64,000 nucleotides of DNA from Gardnerella vaginalis (GCF_001563665.1 NZ_KQ961853.1:159029-223028), one strand, 5' to 3'; positions 1 through 9,527 are shown, counted from the first letter of the stretch. Notes: generated by a model not told the origin, from the letters alone. Translations and numbers: made by a program.

Positions 1-554
1 TTGTTCGTAAAAAGCTCTTCGTATATCTCTTTTATTACGCTTAAATCATGCCCTTTTCTAGCTCCAGCTGAAAAGAATCGTCTTTTTCGCACTAATAAGT
101 CAAGATTCCTAGTTCTTGAAGCAACTTTCCTACCTAATTGCCAAGCAGCTTCTTCAAAAACTCCATTTTCTCTAGCTTCTTGTAATAATGGCGATGAAAC
201 AGTTAAAGGAATCCCTTTTCTTTGTAATTCAACTCTGGTAGCGTGCTCACCTAGCATTCTAGATGCGCATGATTGTATGAAAGTTTGTATATATCGCTTG
301 TCATCTATTAAATGCAATTCTTCTAAGCGATTTACTACTGTGTCAACAGTATTTTCTTCATAACCTTTTATTAGAAGTCTATTTTTCAAATCATAAGAAG
401 ATCTTGCAGCATAATCTAATATGCGCAAAGCAGCTTCCTTACAACTGTCAAAATCATTCGCTTTACTAGTATCAACCTGTTTTATAGACTTCTTATTGCC
501 TGAAGAAGAATTAACAGGTTTATGGCTGCGAAGAAAATTTTCAACACTAATCAT
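1..554 (-). CDS. recX: Regulatory protein RecX (3' end outside window)
   Basis: Reading the minus strand from an ATG at 554 gives an uninterrupted frame of 184 residues that runs off the left edge. After a Ser/Lys-rich start of about 35 residues comes the RecX helical-repeat pattern: 'ALRILDYAARSSYDLKNRLLIKGY' split by a hinge, then 'VVNRLEELHLIDDKRYIQ' and a third repeat with 'LQRKGIPLTV'. RecX binds RecA filaments and limits their activity. It follows recA on the same strand with a 92-base spacer, the usual actinobacterial order, so it is probably cotranscribed and SOS-induced with recA. The C-terminus is missing only because the window ends. The long frame on the other strand here is a shadow. 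Identification is by family pattern and position. Confidence 0.88.
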   Translation of the reverse strand, partial: MISVENFLRSHKPVNSSSGNKKSIKQVDTSKANDFDSCKEAALRILDYAARSSYDLKNRLLIKGYEENTVDTVVNRLEELHLIDDKRYIQTFIQSCASRMLGEHATRVELQRKGIPLTVSSPLLQEARENGVFEEAAWQLGRKVASRTRNLDLLVRKRRFFSAGARKGHDLSVIKEIYEELFTN

Positions 555-599
555 TTTTACGCTACCAATATTGCTTTATACAATCACCTATTCATGAAT

Positions 600-631
600 A
601 CTGCGTTACACTAACACTGCGTTACACTAAC
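600..631. repeat. Two tandem copies of a 16-bp unit between recA and recX
   Basis: The unit ACTGCGTTACACTAAC occurs twice head to tail in the recA-recX spacer. It has no visible dyad and is not a terminator. It resembles the other short intergenic duplications in this window and probably arose by slippage. Confidence 0.9.
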
Positions 632-646
632 ACCCAAAAAGGCAGA

Positions 647-1891
647 TTATTCTTCAGTAGAGTTTTCACCTGATTCTAAATACGAATCTGATTCTTCTGT
701 AGATTCAGAATTCGAAGTTTTAGAAGACTTAGATGACTTAGAAGAAGTTTTAGAAGACTTTTCACTATCAGAAGCAAGTGAGGAAGACTTATCAGATGTA
801 TTATCTAGTAAATCATCATCATTTTCAGCAAATTGATCTTCTGGGCGCATAAGTCCAAAAGCAGCTTTAACTTTATCACTTATTTCTTCAGTAATAGCAG
901 GATTATCTTTCAAGAACTTACGAACATTCTCTCTACCCTGACCTAATTGATCACCTTCATAAGTAAACCAAGATCCAGATTTCTTAATAACTCCGCATTG
1001 TACAGCCATATCAATTACGGATCCTTCAGTGGAAATTCCTTCACCGTAAAGTACATCAAATTCGGCTGATTTGAAAGGAGGAGCCATCTTATTCTTTACA
1101 ATCTTTACTTTAGTACGATTACCAACAGCCTCCTCGCCGTTTTTAATAGTAGTAACTCTGCGAATATCCATACGCACTGAAGCGTAGAACTTCAAAGCTT
1201 TACCACCAGTAGTTGTTTCAGGATTACCAAAGAAAACACCAATTTTTTCACGAAGCTGGTTAATAAAAATTGCAGTAGTTCCTGCTTGAGATAAAGCGCC
1301 AGTCATCTTCCGCAAAGCTTGACTCATTAAACGAGCTTGCAAACCAACATGACTATCTCCCATATCACCTTCAATTTCAGCCTTAGGAACAAGAGCTGCA
1401 ACTGAATCAATAACAATAACATCTAAAGCACCAGAACGTATTAACATATCAGCAATTTCTAATGCTTGTTCGCCATTATCTGGCTGAGAAACTATAAGCG
1501 AATCAGTATCTACTCCAAGCTTTCTCGCATATACAGGATCTAATGCATGCTCAGCATCAATAAAAGCAGCTACACCACCATTTTTTTGAGCGTTAGCAAC
1601 AATATGCAATGCCAAAGTTGTTTTACCAGAGGATTCTGGACCATAAACTTCAACAACACGTCCGCGAGGAACGCCGCCAATGCCAAGTGCCATATCTAAC
1701 GCCAAAGATCCTGTTGGAATAACTTCCACATCTTGCATTGGCCTATCTCCCAATCGCATAGCAGAACCTTTTCCGTATTGCTTTTCTACATTCGCTAAAG
1801 CAGTTTCCAAAGCTGCTTGACGGCGAGGATCTGTGCGATCTGCATCAATCAATCTACCAGCAGCAGTTTTCGATTTTGCTTGTTGCACCAT
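647..1891 (-). CDS. recA: Recombinase RecA
   Basis: RecA forms ATP-dependent filaments on single-stranded DNA, drives strand exchange and triggers LexA self-cleavage. The 414-residue product has Walker A GPESSGKT at residues 84-91, Walker B '[11 protein letters not shown]', and the DNA-binding loop region '[19 protein letters not shown]'. I start it at the ATG at 1891 because AAGGAG lies 7 bases upstream; the frame is open for 36 more codons but those residues do not look like RecA. The acidic C-terminus is extended by a tail of about 55 residues made mostly of Ser, Lys, Glu and Thr (short SSK/SSKT units), longer than in most RecA proteins. Expression is under an SOS box near 2104-2117. recX follows. 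Confidence 0.98.
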   Translation of the reverse strand: MVQQAKSKTAAGRLIDADRTDPRRQAALETALANVEKQYGKGSAMRLGDRPMQDVEVIPTGSLALDMALGIGGVPRGRVVEVYGPESSGKTTLALHIVANAQKNGGVAAFIDAEHALDPVYARKLGVDTDSLIVSQPDNGEQALEIADMLIRSGALDVIVIDSVAALVPKAEIEGDMGDSHVGLQARLMSQALRKMTGALSQAGTTAIFINQLREKIGVFFGNPETTTGGKALKFYASVRMDIRRVTTIKNGEEAVGNRTKVKIVKNKMAPPFKSAEFDVLYGEGISTEGSVIDMAVQCGVIKKSGSWFTYEGDQLGQGRENVRKFLKDNPAITEEISDKVKAAFGLMRPEDQFAENDDDLLDNTSDKSSSLASDSEKSSKTSSKSSKSSKTSNSESTEESDSYLESGENSTEE

Positions 1892-2087
1892 GTTTGCTAC
1901 TCCTTTCACATGTGCGGTCTGTATCGATGAGATTAACCTGCACATGACATCTGTGCAAGCGTTTGAGAGCAATGTGGTCAGAAGTCCGTAACATTGCATT
2001 TACGTAGCTCAATTTATTTATATAAACTACGCACACGCAATAAGACATTTACATAGCCTTCCACGCTGCAACCAGCCCGACAAAAGT

Positions 2088-2117
2088 ATTATATAACACT
2101 TTACGAACATTTGTTCG
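2088..2117 (-). promoter_or_regulatory. recA promoter with LexA (SOS) box
   Basis: CGAACATTTGTTCG at 2104-2117 is a perfect dyad matching the Gram-positive LexA box (CGAAC-N4-GTTCG). On the minus strand a TATAAT -10 hexamer lies at 2093-2088, 10 bases downstream, so bound LexA would cover the promoter spacer and -35 region. The start codon of recA is about 200 bases further on, giving a long leader. Confidence 0.9.
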
Positions 2118-2158
2118 ATTTCGCGTGTTGCGCTAAAATATTCAACCTTCTTGAAAAA

Positions 2159-2401
2159 TTATGCAGCAGGCATAGGCGGAGCATTATGATCTTTACCCCA
2201 TCTTTTATTATCTGGAATTCCCATATGATCACATAAAACGTTCCAAACAACCCTCGGCTCAATACCTGCTTGCAAAGCTTGGCAAACATTCATACCATCA
2301 AGTTTTTGCAAACATTGATCCTTAGCTATGCTACGCCCAAGGCTACTGCCAAAAACTTCTTCAAGAAGTTCCCAAAATTCACGTTCACGCAACGCTTTCA
2401 C
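2159..2401 (-). CDS. DUF3046 family protein
   Basis: An 80-residue protein with the pattern of DUF3046: N-terminal 'LREREFWELLEEVFGSSLGRSIAKDQ' and C-terminal 'VWNVLCDHMGIPDNKRWG'. Members are small actinobacterial proteins of unknown function usually found just before recA, as here. The start is a GTG at 2401 with AAGGA 7 bases upstream; it overlaps the last codons of cinA by 17 bases, so translation is probably coupled. Too small and soluble-looking for a membrane protein; no catalytic motif is visible. Confidence 0.85.
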   Translation of the reverse strand: MKALREREFWELLEEVFGSSLGRSIAKDQCLQKLDGMNVCQALQAGIEPRVVWNVLCDHMGIPDNKRWGKDHNAPPMPAA

Positions 2402-3068
2402 AATCCTTACATAGCAATAAATACAACAATTTAATCAACTTTTGAACAACACTATTACGAACTTCTTCACGACTACCACTATTTTGCAATTCGCAAGAAA
2501 TAAACGTTCCAGAATCAGATTCACACACATCCAAATTTGAATAGTTTTCAATACTTTTAATATGCAATATTTTTTTATTAAAAGAATTATTCAACGATTT
2601 ACTATCTAAAAATACAGAAAGCATAACTGATTTAGGCAAAAAAATACCAATATAAGCCAAGCCTGCAGGCTTGCCATCATAATCCGGACCAGGACCTGCA
2701 ACACCAGTAGTAGAAAGTCCTATTACAGGAAAATTGGAATCTTGTAAATCTTTCTCACAGCTTTTATTTTTATAATCCCAACCAGAGCCGCTATATAATC
2801 TCGCAGTTCCAATAGCCATAAGTTTTGCAACTGAAGCATTCACAGCACCATGCGATTCAAGAAAATCAGCATCTACTCCAAGAATCTTTGCTTTCGCGTG
2901 AATATCATACGTTACAGCAGAGCCTAAAAACACTCGTGACGCACCAGGAACACTAACAAAAGCATTAGCAAGCAAACCACCAGTCAAAGATTCCGATGCA
3001 GCAACATGCAAACGATTTTGCGCACAATATTCAATAACAACAGATGCGTCACTGTGCATTTCAATCAT
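2385..3068 (-). CDS. cinA: CinA C-terminal-domain protein (nicotinamide-nucleotide amidase type)
   Basis: The 227 residues match the CinA C-terminal (PncC) domain, which deamidates NMN in characterised members. Visible family motifs are 'AASESLTGGLLANAFVSVPGAS' (split by the active Ser region, about residues 23-44), 'GSAVTYDIHAKAKILGV' and 'GLSTTGVAGPGPDYDGKPAGLAYIG'. The N-terminal molybdopterin-binding-like domain of long CinA proteins is absent, as in many actinobacteria. Two insertions rich in Asn, Ser and Lys (about residues 98-110 and 155-195) make it longer than the usual ~165 residues. It sits 36 bases after pgsA and overlaps the DUF3046 gene, in the recA-proximal operon. Activity is inferred from the family. 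Confidence 0.88.
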   Translation of the reverse strand: MIEMHSDASVVIEYCAQNRLHVAASESLTGGLLANAFVSVPGASRVFLGSAVTYDIHAKAKILGVDADFLESHGAVNASVAKLMAIGTARLYSGSGWDYKNKSCEKDLQDSNFPVIGLSTTGVAGPGPDYDGKPAGLAYIGIFLPKSVMLSVFLDSKSLNNSFNKKILHIKSIENYSNLDVCESDSGTFISCELQNSGSREEVRNSVVQKLIKLLYLLLCKDCESVA

Positions 3069-3104
3069 CTTCCATTAAAATCAAAATCGGGTTCTAAATC
3101 AAAA

Positions 3105-3890
3105 TCAAAATTCTTCAGTTTCTAAATTATCACTACCAGATTTACCAGATTTACCAGATTTACTCGTAAAAGATTCTTCAGAATCCACAGAATTCAAATC
3201 ATCTTCAGAAGTTTCAGAAACTAAAGTAGATTCAACATCAACAACTCCGCGATCCCCATCTTTTAAAGCACTAAGCGCAGCAAAAGCACCTTTAGTGTAT
3301 GTATAACCAGAGCATAGAGCTAAAAGCAATGCAATATAAATCAAAGCATCAGCAAGCGCAAGATATGCTATACCAAACGCAGATATTTTTCTTAAATTAA
3401 CAATAGTATTTACAACAGGAAGAAGAATAAGCGCAAGACCTAAAGATTGAGCAACAGTCTTATATTTACCAAGAGAGGAAGCAGCAATTACCTTACCACC
3501 TCTTTTAATAACATAAAAACGCAAAACAGTTATACCAATTTCACGAACAACAAACAGCAATGTGACAATCCATGGTATTTCAGAAAATATTGCACCAATA
3601 ATTAAAGCAGATAATATTAAAAGCTTATCAGCAATAGGATCTAATAATTTACCTAACTCAGTAACTTGATTATATTTACGAGCCAAATAGCCATCTAATT
3701 TATCTGTTGATGCAGCTAATGCAAAAATAACAAATGCTCCCCAACGCGCACCAACAGAATGAACACCATATGCACCAGAAGCAAGATATAAACCAATAAA
3801 TACAATCGCAAGCACAATGCGAACATATGTAACTATATTAGGCGCATAATTCCAACCATCAAACAAAGAAAACTTAACGCTTTTTCTCAT
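3105..3890 (-). CDS. pgsA: CDP-diacylglycerol--glycerol-3-phosphate 3-phosphatidyltransferase
   Basis: Integral membrane enzyme of 261 residues that makes phosphatidylglycerol phosphate, the committed step to phosphatidylglycerol. The CDP-alcohol phosphotransferase motif is complete: D63, D66, G67, A70, R71, G80, D84 and D88. Five or six hydrophobic segments follow the family layout. After the last membrane segment there is a hydrophilic tail of about 50 residues with Ser/Glu/Asp and a repeated SGK tripeptide (9-bp DNA repeats around 3130-3165), outside the catalytic fold. It lies between ftsK and cinA on the same strand. A related CDP-alcohol transferase with another acceptor is possible, but this gene order favours pgsA. 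Confidence 0.93.
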   Translation of the reverse strand: MRKSVKFSLFDGWNYAPNIVTYVRIVLAIVFIGLYLASGAYGVHSVGARWGAFVIFALAASTDKLDGYLARKYNQVTELGKLLDPIADKLLILSALIIGAIFSEIPWIVTLLFVVREIGITVLRFYVIKRGGKVIAASSLGKYKTVAQSLGLALILLPVVNTIVNLRKISAFGIAYLALADALIYIALLLALCSGYTYTKGAFAALSALKDGDRGVVDVESTLVSETSEDDLNSVDSEESFTSKSGKSGKSGSDNLETEEF

Positions 3891-3945
3891 TTATGTACCT
3901 CCCTAACAGCTATACAAATATGGTATAGCAAACGCAAAACCTATA

Positions 3946-6759
3946 CTAATCGATAGAATCAGACTCTCCGCGAATAAAAGCCAAAACTTTTTGCAAGTCT
4001 TCCGGCTGAACTAAAACTTCACGAGCTTTAGAACCTTCAGAAGGACCAACTACACCACGAGATTCCAGCAAATCCATCAAACGACCTGCTTTAGCAAATC
4101 CAACACGTAGCTTTCGCTGAAGCATTGAAGTTGAGCCAAATTGCGATCCAACAACAAGCTCTGCAGCCTGCAACAACTCATCCATATCATCGCCAATATC
4201 GCTTGTTTTAAGCTTATTTTGAGCTTGAGCATCTGCCTTTTGAGCCATTTGCTCAATATCTTCACGATACTTAGGCTTGCGCTGAGTGCGAACATACTCT
4301 ACAGCTTTACGAATCTCAGATTCACTCACCCATGAACCTTGCACGCGTTGAGGTTTAGCAGCTCCCATTGGAAGGAATAAAGCATCTCCTTGACCAATAA
4401 GAGTTTCTGCTCCAACTGTATCTAGAATAACTCTGGAATCTGTTGCAGACGAAGTAGCAAAAGCCAAACGAGAAGGAATATTTGCTTTAATTAAGCCAGT
4501 TACAACATCCACTGAAGGTCGCTGAGTAGCCAAAACTAAATGCACGCCTGCAGCTCGAGCAAGCTGAGTAATACGTTGAATAGAGCTTTCAACATCATTC
4601 TTAGCAACCATCATTAAATCAGCCATCTCGTCCACAACAACAAGCAAATACGGGTATGGAGCAACTTTTCGCTCAGATCCAGCGGGAGCATGAACCTTTC
4701 CTTCGCGAACAGCCTTATTGAAATCCTTTACATGACGGAAACCGAAGAATTGCAAGTCGTCGTAGCGAGCATCCATCTCTTTAACAACCCACTCAAGAGC
4801 TTGAGCTGCCTTCTTAGGATCAGTAATAATAGGTGTAAGCAAATGTGGGATGCCAGCGTACGCGGAAAGCTCCACGCGCTTAGGATCAACCATAATCATA
4901 CGAACTTGCTCAGGAGTAGCTCTCATAATAATTGACGTAAGCATTGAGTTAATAAAACTCGACTTACCAGAGCCAGTTGCACCAGCTACAAGCAAATGTG
5001 GCATTTTATCTAGAGCAGCCGTTACAAAATGACCTTCAACGTCTTTTCCAACGCCTGTAAGCATAGGATTAGGATCCTGCATTGCTTTCTCAGAGCGCAA
5101 AACATCTCCCAAATGAACGATTTCGCGATCAACATTTGGAATTTCAATACCAATAGCAGATTTTCCTGGAATTGGCGACAAAATACGCACATCAGTACTA
5201 GCTACAGCGTAAGCAATATTTTTTTGCAAATTCGTGACTTTTTCAACTTTTACACCCGGTCCAAGCTCTACCTCATACTGCGTAACAGATGGACCTCTAA
5301 GGAATCCAATAACGTGAGCATCAACATCAAATTGCTCAAAAGTAGAAGTCAGAGCACGAATCACATTATCATTTGCAACAGTACGAGCAACATGAGGTTT
5401 TCCATGAGCCAATAAATTCATATCCGGAAGAACATATGGCTTATCTTCCAAATTTGCATCGCTTGTATTGTTAGCAGAATTTTCGTGATTATAAGAATTG
5501 TTAGCAGAATTAGCAGGATTACTCTGGCTTGCAATAGAATAACCATTTTCATTCTGCTCTTGAGATTTTCTATATCCTTCCATTTGCTCTTCTGGAATAG
5601 CACTCCAAGGATCTAGCGATGAAGCAACTGGAGCTGCACCAGCCATAGATCCCAAAGAACTCATTGGAGCTTTAGGAAATTCATCAATACTCATCTTGGA
5701 AGAAGCGTTTAGATTAGAATCACTAGGAACATCTACAGGAACTGTGTTTCCAACGCAATCACCATATCTAGAATCATCATTGACTCTAGATTCGTAAGAC
5801 GGATTATTACTTGCTATTCTTCGAGTGTGATTAACAGGTTCTTCATTAGATACACCATGAACGAAAGCAGCAGAATCAAAAGCATCATCCCCTGCATACT
5901 TATCAAGTAATTCTTTATTATCATTCTTATTCTTTGAATTAAACAACGATCTAATCCATTTAAATAATGAAGGCTTAGTTTCATTAACTTCTTGTTCATC
6001 GCTAATTTCGTGAGTAGGAACACCTTCAGCAAACTCCAAAGCGTCACCGTTTGAATCACTCGTATTATCAGCATAATCGGAGGAACTACTAACTAATCGA
6101 GAATCTTTATGCGATTTTTCATAAGACTTATCGGAAGACTTATCGGAAGACTTTTTAGAATTATTTTTGATTACACGCATAAAGAAAGCAGAAATATCAG
6201 TAACATGCAATCTAGATATTAACAATAACGAAAATAGCAAAATAAGCGTAAACAGAACTAGCGCAAAAGTGCGAGAAAGTCCCCATGAAAAAGGAGAACC
6301 TAAAACAAATCCAAATAATCCTCCAGCTTTTTGCAAATTACTCATATTAAAAGAAGCATTATTAGGCACGCAAGATATGTCTATAATTGAGCAAATCGAC
6401 AACAATAGCAAAAAGAATCCGCCAATAACGCGAGTATTACCAGAGCCTACTCCGCTATTTCTCATCAATCTAATCGCAACAACAACTAGCAATACAGGCA
6501 AAATCACACTCATTACACCTAAAATGCTAGAAGCTAAAATATGTAACCAAACACCAATAAAGCCTTTTACTCTAAACCATTCAGATGCACAAAACAGCAC
6601 TGAAAATGCAAGCATAATGAAACAAAGCCCATCTCTTCTATATGCTTCATCATATTCACCTACACCAAAAAGCGAGCGCACAATCTTACCAATAAGGCGC
6701 GGAATAAAAAGTAAAGTAGACTTCCACCAAGCTTCAGATGACGACTTTTTGTCTGCCAT
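3946..6759 (-). CDS. ftsK: DNA translocase FtsK/SpoIIIE
   Basis: Septal double-stranded DNA pump that clears and resolves chromosomes at division. The 937-residue protein has four membrane segments within residues 40-185, a Ser/Asn/Asp-rich linker of about 250 residues (with KSSDKSSDK micro-repeats from 12-bp DNA repeats near 6125-6150), then the motor: alpha domain, Walker A 'GATGSGKSS' at about 592-599, Walker B '[13 protein letters not shown]', and the C-terminal gamma winged helix beginning '[10 protein letters not shown]', which reads polar DNA signals. Length is normal for the family. The ATG at 6759 has GGAGTAATAT upstream. Downstream genes pgsA and cinA follow closely, so an operon is likely. 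Confidence 0.97.
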   Translation of the reverse strand: MADKKSSSEAWWKSTLLFIPRLIGKIVRSLFGVGEYDEAYRRDGLCFIMLAFSVLFCASEWFRVKGFIGVWLHILASSILGVMSVILPVLLVVVAIRLMRNSGVGSGNTRVIGGFFLLLLSICSIIDISCVPNNASFNMSNLQKAGGLFGFVLGSPFSWGLSRTFALVLFTLILLFSLLLISRLHVTDISAFFMRVIKNNSKKSSDKSSDKSYEKSHKDSRLVSSSSDYADNTSDSNGDALEFAEGVPTHEISDEQEVNETKPSLFKWIRSLFNSKNKNDNKELLDKYAGDDAFDSAAFVHGVSNEEPVNHTRRIASNNPSYESRVNDDSRYGDCVGNTVPVDVPSDSNLNASSKMSIDEFPKAPMSSLGSMAGAAPVASSLDPWSAIPEEQMEGYRKSQEQNENGYSIASQSNPANSANNSYNHENSANNTSDANLEDKPYVLPDMNLLAHGKPHVARTVANDNVIRALTSTFEQFDVDAHVIGFLRGPSVTQYEVELGPGVKVEKVTNLQKNIAYAVASTDVRILSPIPGKSAIGIEIPNVDREIVHLGDVLRSEKAMQDPNPMLTGVGKDVEGHFVTAALDKMPHLLVAGATGSGKSSFINSMLTSIIMRATPEQVRMIMVDPKRVELSAYAGIPHLLTPIITDPKKAAQALEWVVKEMDARYDDLQFFGFRHVKDFNKAVREGKVHAPAGSERKVAPYPYLLVVVDEMADLMMVAKNDVESSIQRITQLARAAGVHLVLATQRPSVDVVTGLIKANIPSRLAFATSSATDSRVILDTVGAETLIGQGDALFLPMGAAKPQRVQGSWVSESEIRKAVEYVRTQRKPKYREDIEQMAQKADAQAQNKLKTSDIGDDMDELLQAAELVVGSQFGSTSMLQRKLRVGFAKAGRLMDLLESRGVVGPSEGSKAREVLVQPEDLQKVLAFIRGESDSID

Positions 6760-6872
6760 ATATTACTCCTTAAACGCAAATATCCTTATTCACCAACCTT
6801 TTTACATTTTACTCAGATTACTCCACAAAATCCTCTAAAACGTAATGCGTGTTAATTAACATGCAAATTCGG

Positions 6873-6945
6873 GGTTATTACACAAAAACGAGTCATTCCA
6901 GGTTATTCCACAAAAATGGGTTATTCCGGGTTATTTCTGGTTATT
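6873..6945. repeat. Five GGTTATT motifs upstream of ftsK
   Basis: GGTTATT begins at 6873, 6901, 6919, 6929 and 6939, so spacing closes from 28 to 18 to 10 to 10 bases. Two copies are followed by (A/C)CACAAAAA. The block lies between the tRNA-His terminator and ftsK, about 115-185 bases upstream of the ftsK start. It may be a protein-binding array or slippage; the sequence does not decide. Confidence 0.7.
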
Positions 6946-6955
6946 TCCCAAAACC

Positions 6956-6983
6956 ATAAAAAAAAACGGCTAAAAAGCCGTTT
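6956..6983 (-). terminator. Rho-independent terminator of tRNA-His
   Basis: On the minus strand a 7-bp stem AAACGGC/GCCGTTT (6983-6977 with 6970-6964) closes a TTTTTA loop and is followed directly by a run of T. It begins 8 bases after the tRNA CCA end. Confidence 0.9.
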
Positions 6984-6990
6984 AAATAAG

Positions 6991-7067
6991 TGGGGTGGCT
7001 AACGCGGCTTGAACGCGCGACCTTCTGAACCACAATCAGATGCTCTACCGACTGAGCTATAGCCACC
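6991..7067 (-). tRNA. tRNA-His (anticodon GTG)
   Basis: Complete cloverleaf on the minus strand. The acceptor stem is GTGGCTA/TAGCCAC and the anticodon loop carries GTG within CTGATTGTGGTTCAG. The extra G at position -1 (7067) faces discriminator C73 (6994), the identity element of histidine tRNA. CCA is encoded (6993-6991). Confidence 0.98.
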
Positions 7068-7194
7068 ATATGTGCGAAAAATTCACACAACAAAGGGATA
7101 CTATACACTATTTTTTTATTTTCTGCTAGTGGATGTTTCTCGGCGAGTCGCTATTCAAATATCTAAATTCAATACTCAATGACACAATAGACGT

Positions 7195-8520
7195 ATGAGT
7201 TCTTACGATTACGCACAAAAAAATGATTCAACCAATCGCATTTTTGGCTCAATTACGCAAAAAAATAACACAACTGCATTACTTCTTGGATCAGGAGAAT
7301 TAGGAAAAGAAATAGCAATTGAACTAATGCGATTAGGTGTAAGAGTATGCGCAGCAGACAGCTACGAAAATGCTCCAGCAATGCAAGTTGCACATGTTGC
7401 ACGCGTATTAGATATGACTAACAGCTCATTATTAAGCGCTCTTATTGAAGAAATAAAACCAGATATTATTATTCCTGAAGTAGAAGCAATAGCAACAGAA
7501 GTATTATTTAATGCTAAAAAAGATAATATTCAAGTAGTTCCAAGTTCCAATATTGCATCAATAGCAATGGATCGTGAAAAGCTGCGTAGAATCGCTCACG
7601 AGGATTTAAATTTACCAACTACCCCGTATCGTTTTGCATCAAACTATGAAGAACTATGCGAAAGTGCAAAACAAATTGGTTACCCTTGCGTAGTAAAACC
7701 AGTCATGAGCTCTTCAGGACACGGACAGTCAATAGTTAGAAAACCAGAATCATTACTTGATGCTTGGAATGAAGCACAACATGGTCGCCGTGCAGCATCT
7801 TCTAAATCAAATAATAATTCACGCGTTATAGTCGAATCTTTAGCTCCACTAGATTATGAATTAACTGTACTAACAGTAAGCTCTTGTGCTGGAATCATAA
7901 CTTGTGAACCCATAGCACAGCGCCAAGAAAATGGCGACTATAAAGAATCATGGCAGCCAGCTAACATTCCAGAAAATATACGCATTCAAGCGAAAGAAAT
8001 AGCAAAAACAGCAGTAGAAGGACTCACTAATTTAGCTCAAGAAAAAGGCGAAAAAGGTTGGGGCGTTTATGGAGTGGAGTTATTTGTACTAAAAGATGGT
8101 TCTCTACTATTTAATGAGCTTTCACCTCGCCCACATGACACAGGCATGGTTACAATGATTTCTCAATATTATAGCGAATTTGCTCTTCACGTTTTAGCTA
8201 TATTAGGTGTACCAATTACTCGCAGCCACGTTGCACTTTCTCTTCGCAAAAATGAAGTAGCTGCAAGTTGCGCAATCGTAGTAAATGGGGATGGACCTGT
8301 TGGCTTTACCAACCTTAACAACGCTCTAGATTTAGAACAACTAGAAAATTTTGATTCACAAAAACAAGAAAACGAAAATACGCGATTAAATATTCGCATT
8401 TTCAACAAACCTGAAGTTCATGGACATAGAAGAATGGCAGTCGCATTAGCAACAGGTCGAACTGAAAGTTACGCTCGACATAACGCGACACGCATCGCTT
8501 CTATACTCCAAAATGCCTAA
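7195..8520 (+). CDS. purT: Formate-dependent phosphoribosylglycinamide formyltransferase (PurT)
   Basis: PurT formylates GAR with formate and ATP, the third step of purine synthesis, without folate. The 441-residue ATP-grasp protein has the characteristic N-terminal block 'LGSGELGKEIAIELMRLGV' and 'YENAPAMQVAHVARV', the ATP-binding region 'YPCVVKPVMSSSGHGQS', and the metal/ATP block 'GVYGVELFVLKDG...FNELSPRPHDTGMVTM'. It is about 50 residues longer than E. coli PurT, from an N-terminal extension and a linker around residues 395-405. No Shine-Dalgarno sequence precedes the ATG at 7195, so the transcript may be leaderless. It heads the purine cluster; purN is not seen in the window. Confidence 0.95.
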   Translation: MSSYDYAQKNDSTNRIFGSITQKNNTTALLLGSGELGKEIAIELMRLGVRVCAADSYENAPAMQVAHVARVLDMTNSSLLSALIEEIKPDIIIPEVEAIATEVLFNAKKDNIQVVPSSNIASIAMDREKLRRIAHEDLNLPTTPYRFASNYEELCESAKQIGYPCVVKPVMSSSGHGQSIVRKPESLLDAWNEAQHGRRAASSKSNNNSRVIVESLAPLDYELTVLTVSSCAGIITCEPIAQRQENGDYKESWQPANIPENIRIQAKEIAKTAVEGLTNLAQEKGEKGWGVYGVELFVLKDGSLLFNELSPRPHDTGMVTMISQYYSEFALHVLAILGVPITRSHVALSLRKNEVAASCAIVVNGDGPVGFTNLNNALDLEQLENFDSQKQENENTRLNIRIFNKPEVHGHRRMAVALATGRTESYARHNATRIASILQNA

Positions 8521-8598
8521 ACATATGTTAAAGACATTGAAAATAAAGGAATATACAAATTTACAAATCGTTTATTTCCAATAATTAAGTAATAAAAA

Positions 8599-8673
8599 TG
8601 TAGGTGACAATTGTTAGTCTAAACGTGCTGGCCACGGTCAGGTAAACCTACAAATATTGTTGGTTTGCGCCTG
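8599..8673 (+). promoter_or_regulatory. Structured leader (candidate regulatory RNA or operator) before purC
   Basis: Two exclusive structures can be drawn. One is a hairpin: AAACCTACAA (8644-8653) with TTGTTGGTTT (8657-8666), one mismatch, extended outside by CAGG (8639-8642) with CCTG (8670-8673). The other pairs TGTAGGT (8599-8605) with ACCTACA (8646-8652). A small hairpin CGTG-CTGGC-CACG lies between. This switching pattern suggests a leader that senses a purine-pathway signal, but the dyad could equally be a repressor site. I cannot match it securely to a known riboswitch class. Confidence 0.45.
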
Positions 8674-8704
8674 CAACTATAGATGCACAAAGAGAGGCGA
8701 GTCA

Positions 8705-9493
8705 ATGGAAAAACTTGACAAGTTGTATGAAGGCAAAGCCAAAAAACTGTATGCTACCGATGACACCAATGTGCTATGGGTTGAATATATGAACCAAGCA
8801 ACCGCTGGTAACGGTCTGAAAAAAGCTCAGATCGAAGGTAAAGGTAGCTTAAATAACAGAATAACTTCTTTACTATTCCATCTACTCGAGGCACGCGGAG
8901 TTAAAAGCCACTTCCTCGGGCGTATTTCCAACACAGAACAACTCGTAAAGCGCATGCGAATGTTCCCATTAGAAATCATCATGCGCAACACTGCTGCTGG
9001 TTCTTTTGCAAAACGATATGGAGTTAAAGAAGGCACTCCACTAAAGAAGCCATTGCTTGAGTTTTGCGTCAAATCAGATGAACTTGCAGATCCATTCATA
9101 AACCCTGAAGGAGTTTTAGCTCTAGGTTTAGCAACGGAACAAGAGCTTGCAGAAATAACTAGACAAGCTCACGCAGTAAACAATGCTTTGCTAGACATAT
9201 TCTCAAAGATTGATGTTCAACTTGTTGATTTTAAGATTGAAGAAGGCGTAGATTCACAAGGAAACATTCTTCTAGCTGATGAAATTACGCCAGACACTTG
9301 CAGACTTTGGGATAAACGAAATACAGATTCAGATTCTTCTCATGTAAATCATCTAGATAAAGATTTATTTAGAAGAGATTTAGGAGATATAATTCCTGCA
9401 TACGAAGAGATATACAGCAGATTGAAATCTCTCGCTCAAAGCGAAAATCTTAATTGCGAGGAAATCAATCCGAACGAATATAACGAACATTAA
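8705..9493 (+). CDS. purC: Phosphoribosylaminoimidazole-succinocarboxamide synthase (SAICAR synthetase)
   Basis: PurC joins aspartate to CAIR using ATP. The protein of 262 residues starts with the family signature '[14 protein letters not shown]', followed by '[22 protein letters not shown]', '[22 protein letters not shown]' (parts of the substrate pocket) and '[15 protein letters not shown]'. I use the ATG at 8705, preceded by GAGAGG; the frame is open 16 codons further upstream but those residues lie in the structured leader. Length is slightly above the usual ~240 residues because of the C-terminal tail. It is followed by a strong hairpin and a 215-base gap before purL, so it may be partly independent of the genes downstream. 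Confidence 0.96.
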   Translation: MEKLDKLYEGKAKKLYATDDTNVLWVEYMNQATAGNGLKKAQIEGKGSLNNRITSLLFHLLEARGVKSHFLGRISNTEQLVKRMRMFPLEIIMRNTAAGSFAKRYGVKEGTPLKKPLLEFCVKSDELADPFINPEGVLALGLATEQELAEITRQAHAVNNALLDIFSKIDVQLVDFKIEEGVDSQGNILLADEITPDTCRLWDKRNTDSDSSHVNHLDKDLFRRDLGDIIPAYEEIYSRLKSLAQSENLNCEEINPNEYNEH

Positions 9494-9498
9494 AAAAT

Positions 9499-9527
9499 AT
9501 GGCTCGCATCTTTTAGGTGCGAGCCAT
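9499..9527 (+). terminator. Hairpin after purC
   Basis: ATGGCTCGCA (9499-9508) pairs perfectly with TGCGAGCCAT (9518-9527). The T-run is poor on the plus strand (TGTTCTT) but there is an A-run just upstream, so the hairpin would terminate better on the minus strand. It may attenuate or stabilise the purC message rather than stop it fully. Confidence 0.6.

Noticed and set aside
1..363. Plus-strand open frame of 120 codons at the left edge
   Set aside because: It lies opposite the clear RecX frame on the minus strand and has no recognisable protein pattern.
6167..6838. Plus-strand open frame of 223 codons
   Set aside because: It is opposite the membrane and linker part of ftsK, where the AT-rich codon pattern leaves few stops on the other strand.
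6873..6945. DnaA box cluster or replication origin
   Set aside because: TTATTCCACA and TTATTACACA each have one base too many for the TTATNCACA box, and no dnaA, dnaN or AT-rich unwinding region accompanies them.
8599..8673. Firm assignment of the purC leader as a ZTP riboswitch
   Set aside because: Only parts resemble the class by eye; the conserved ligand-binding bases cannot be confirmed without a covariance search.
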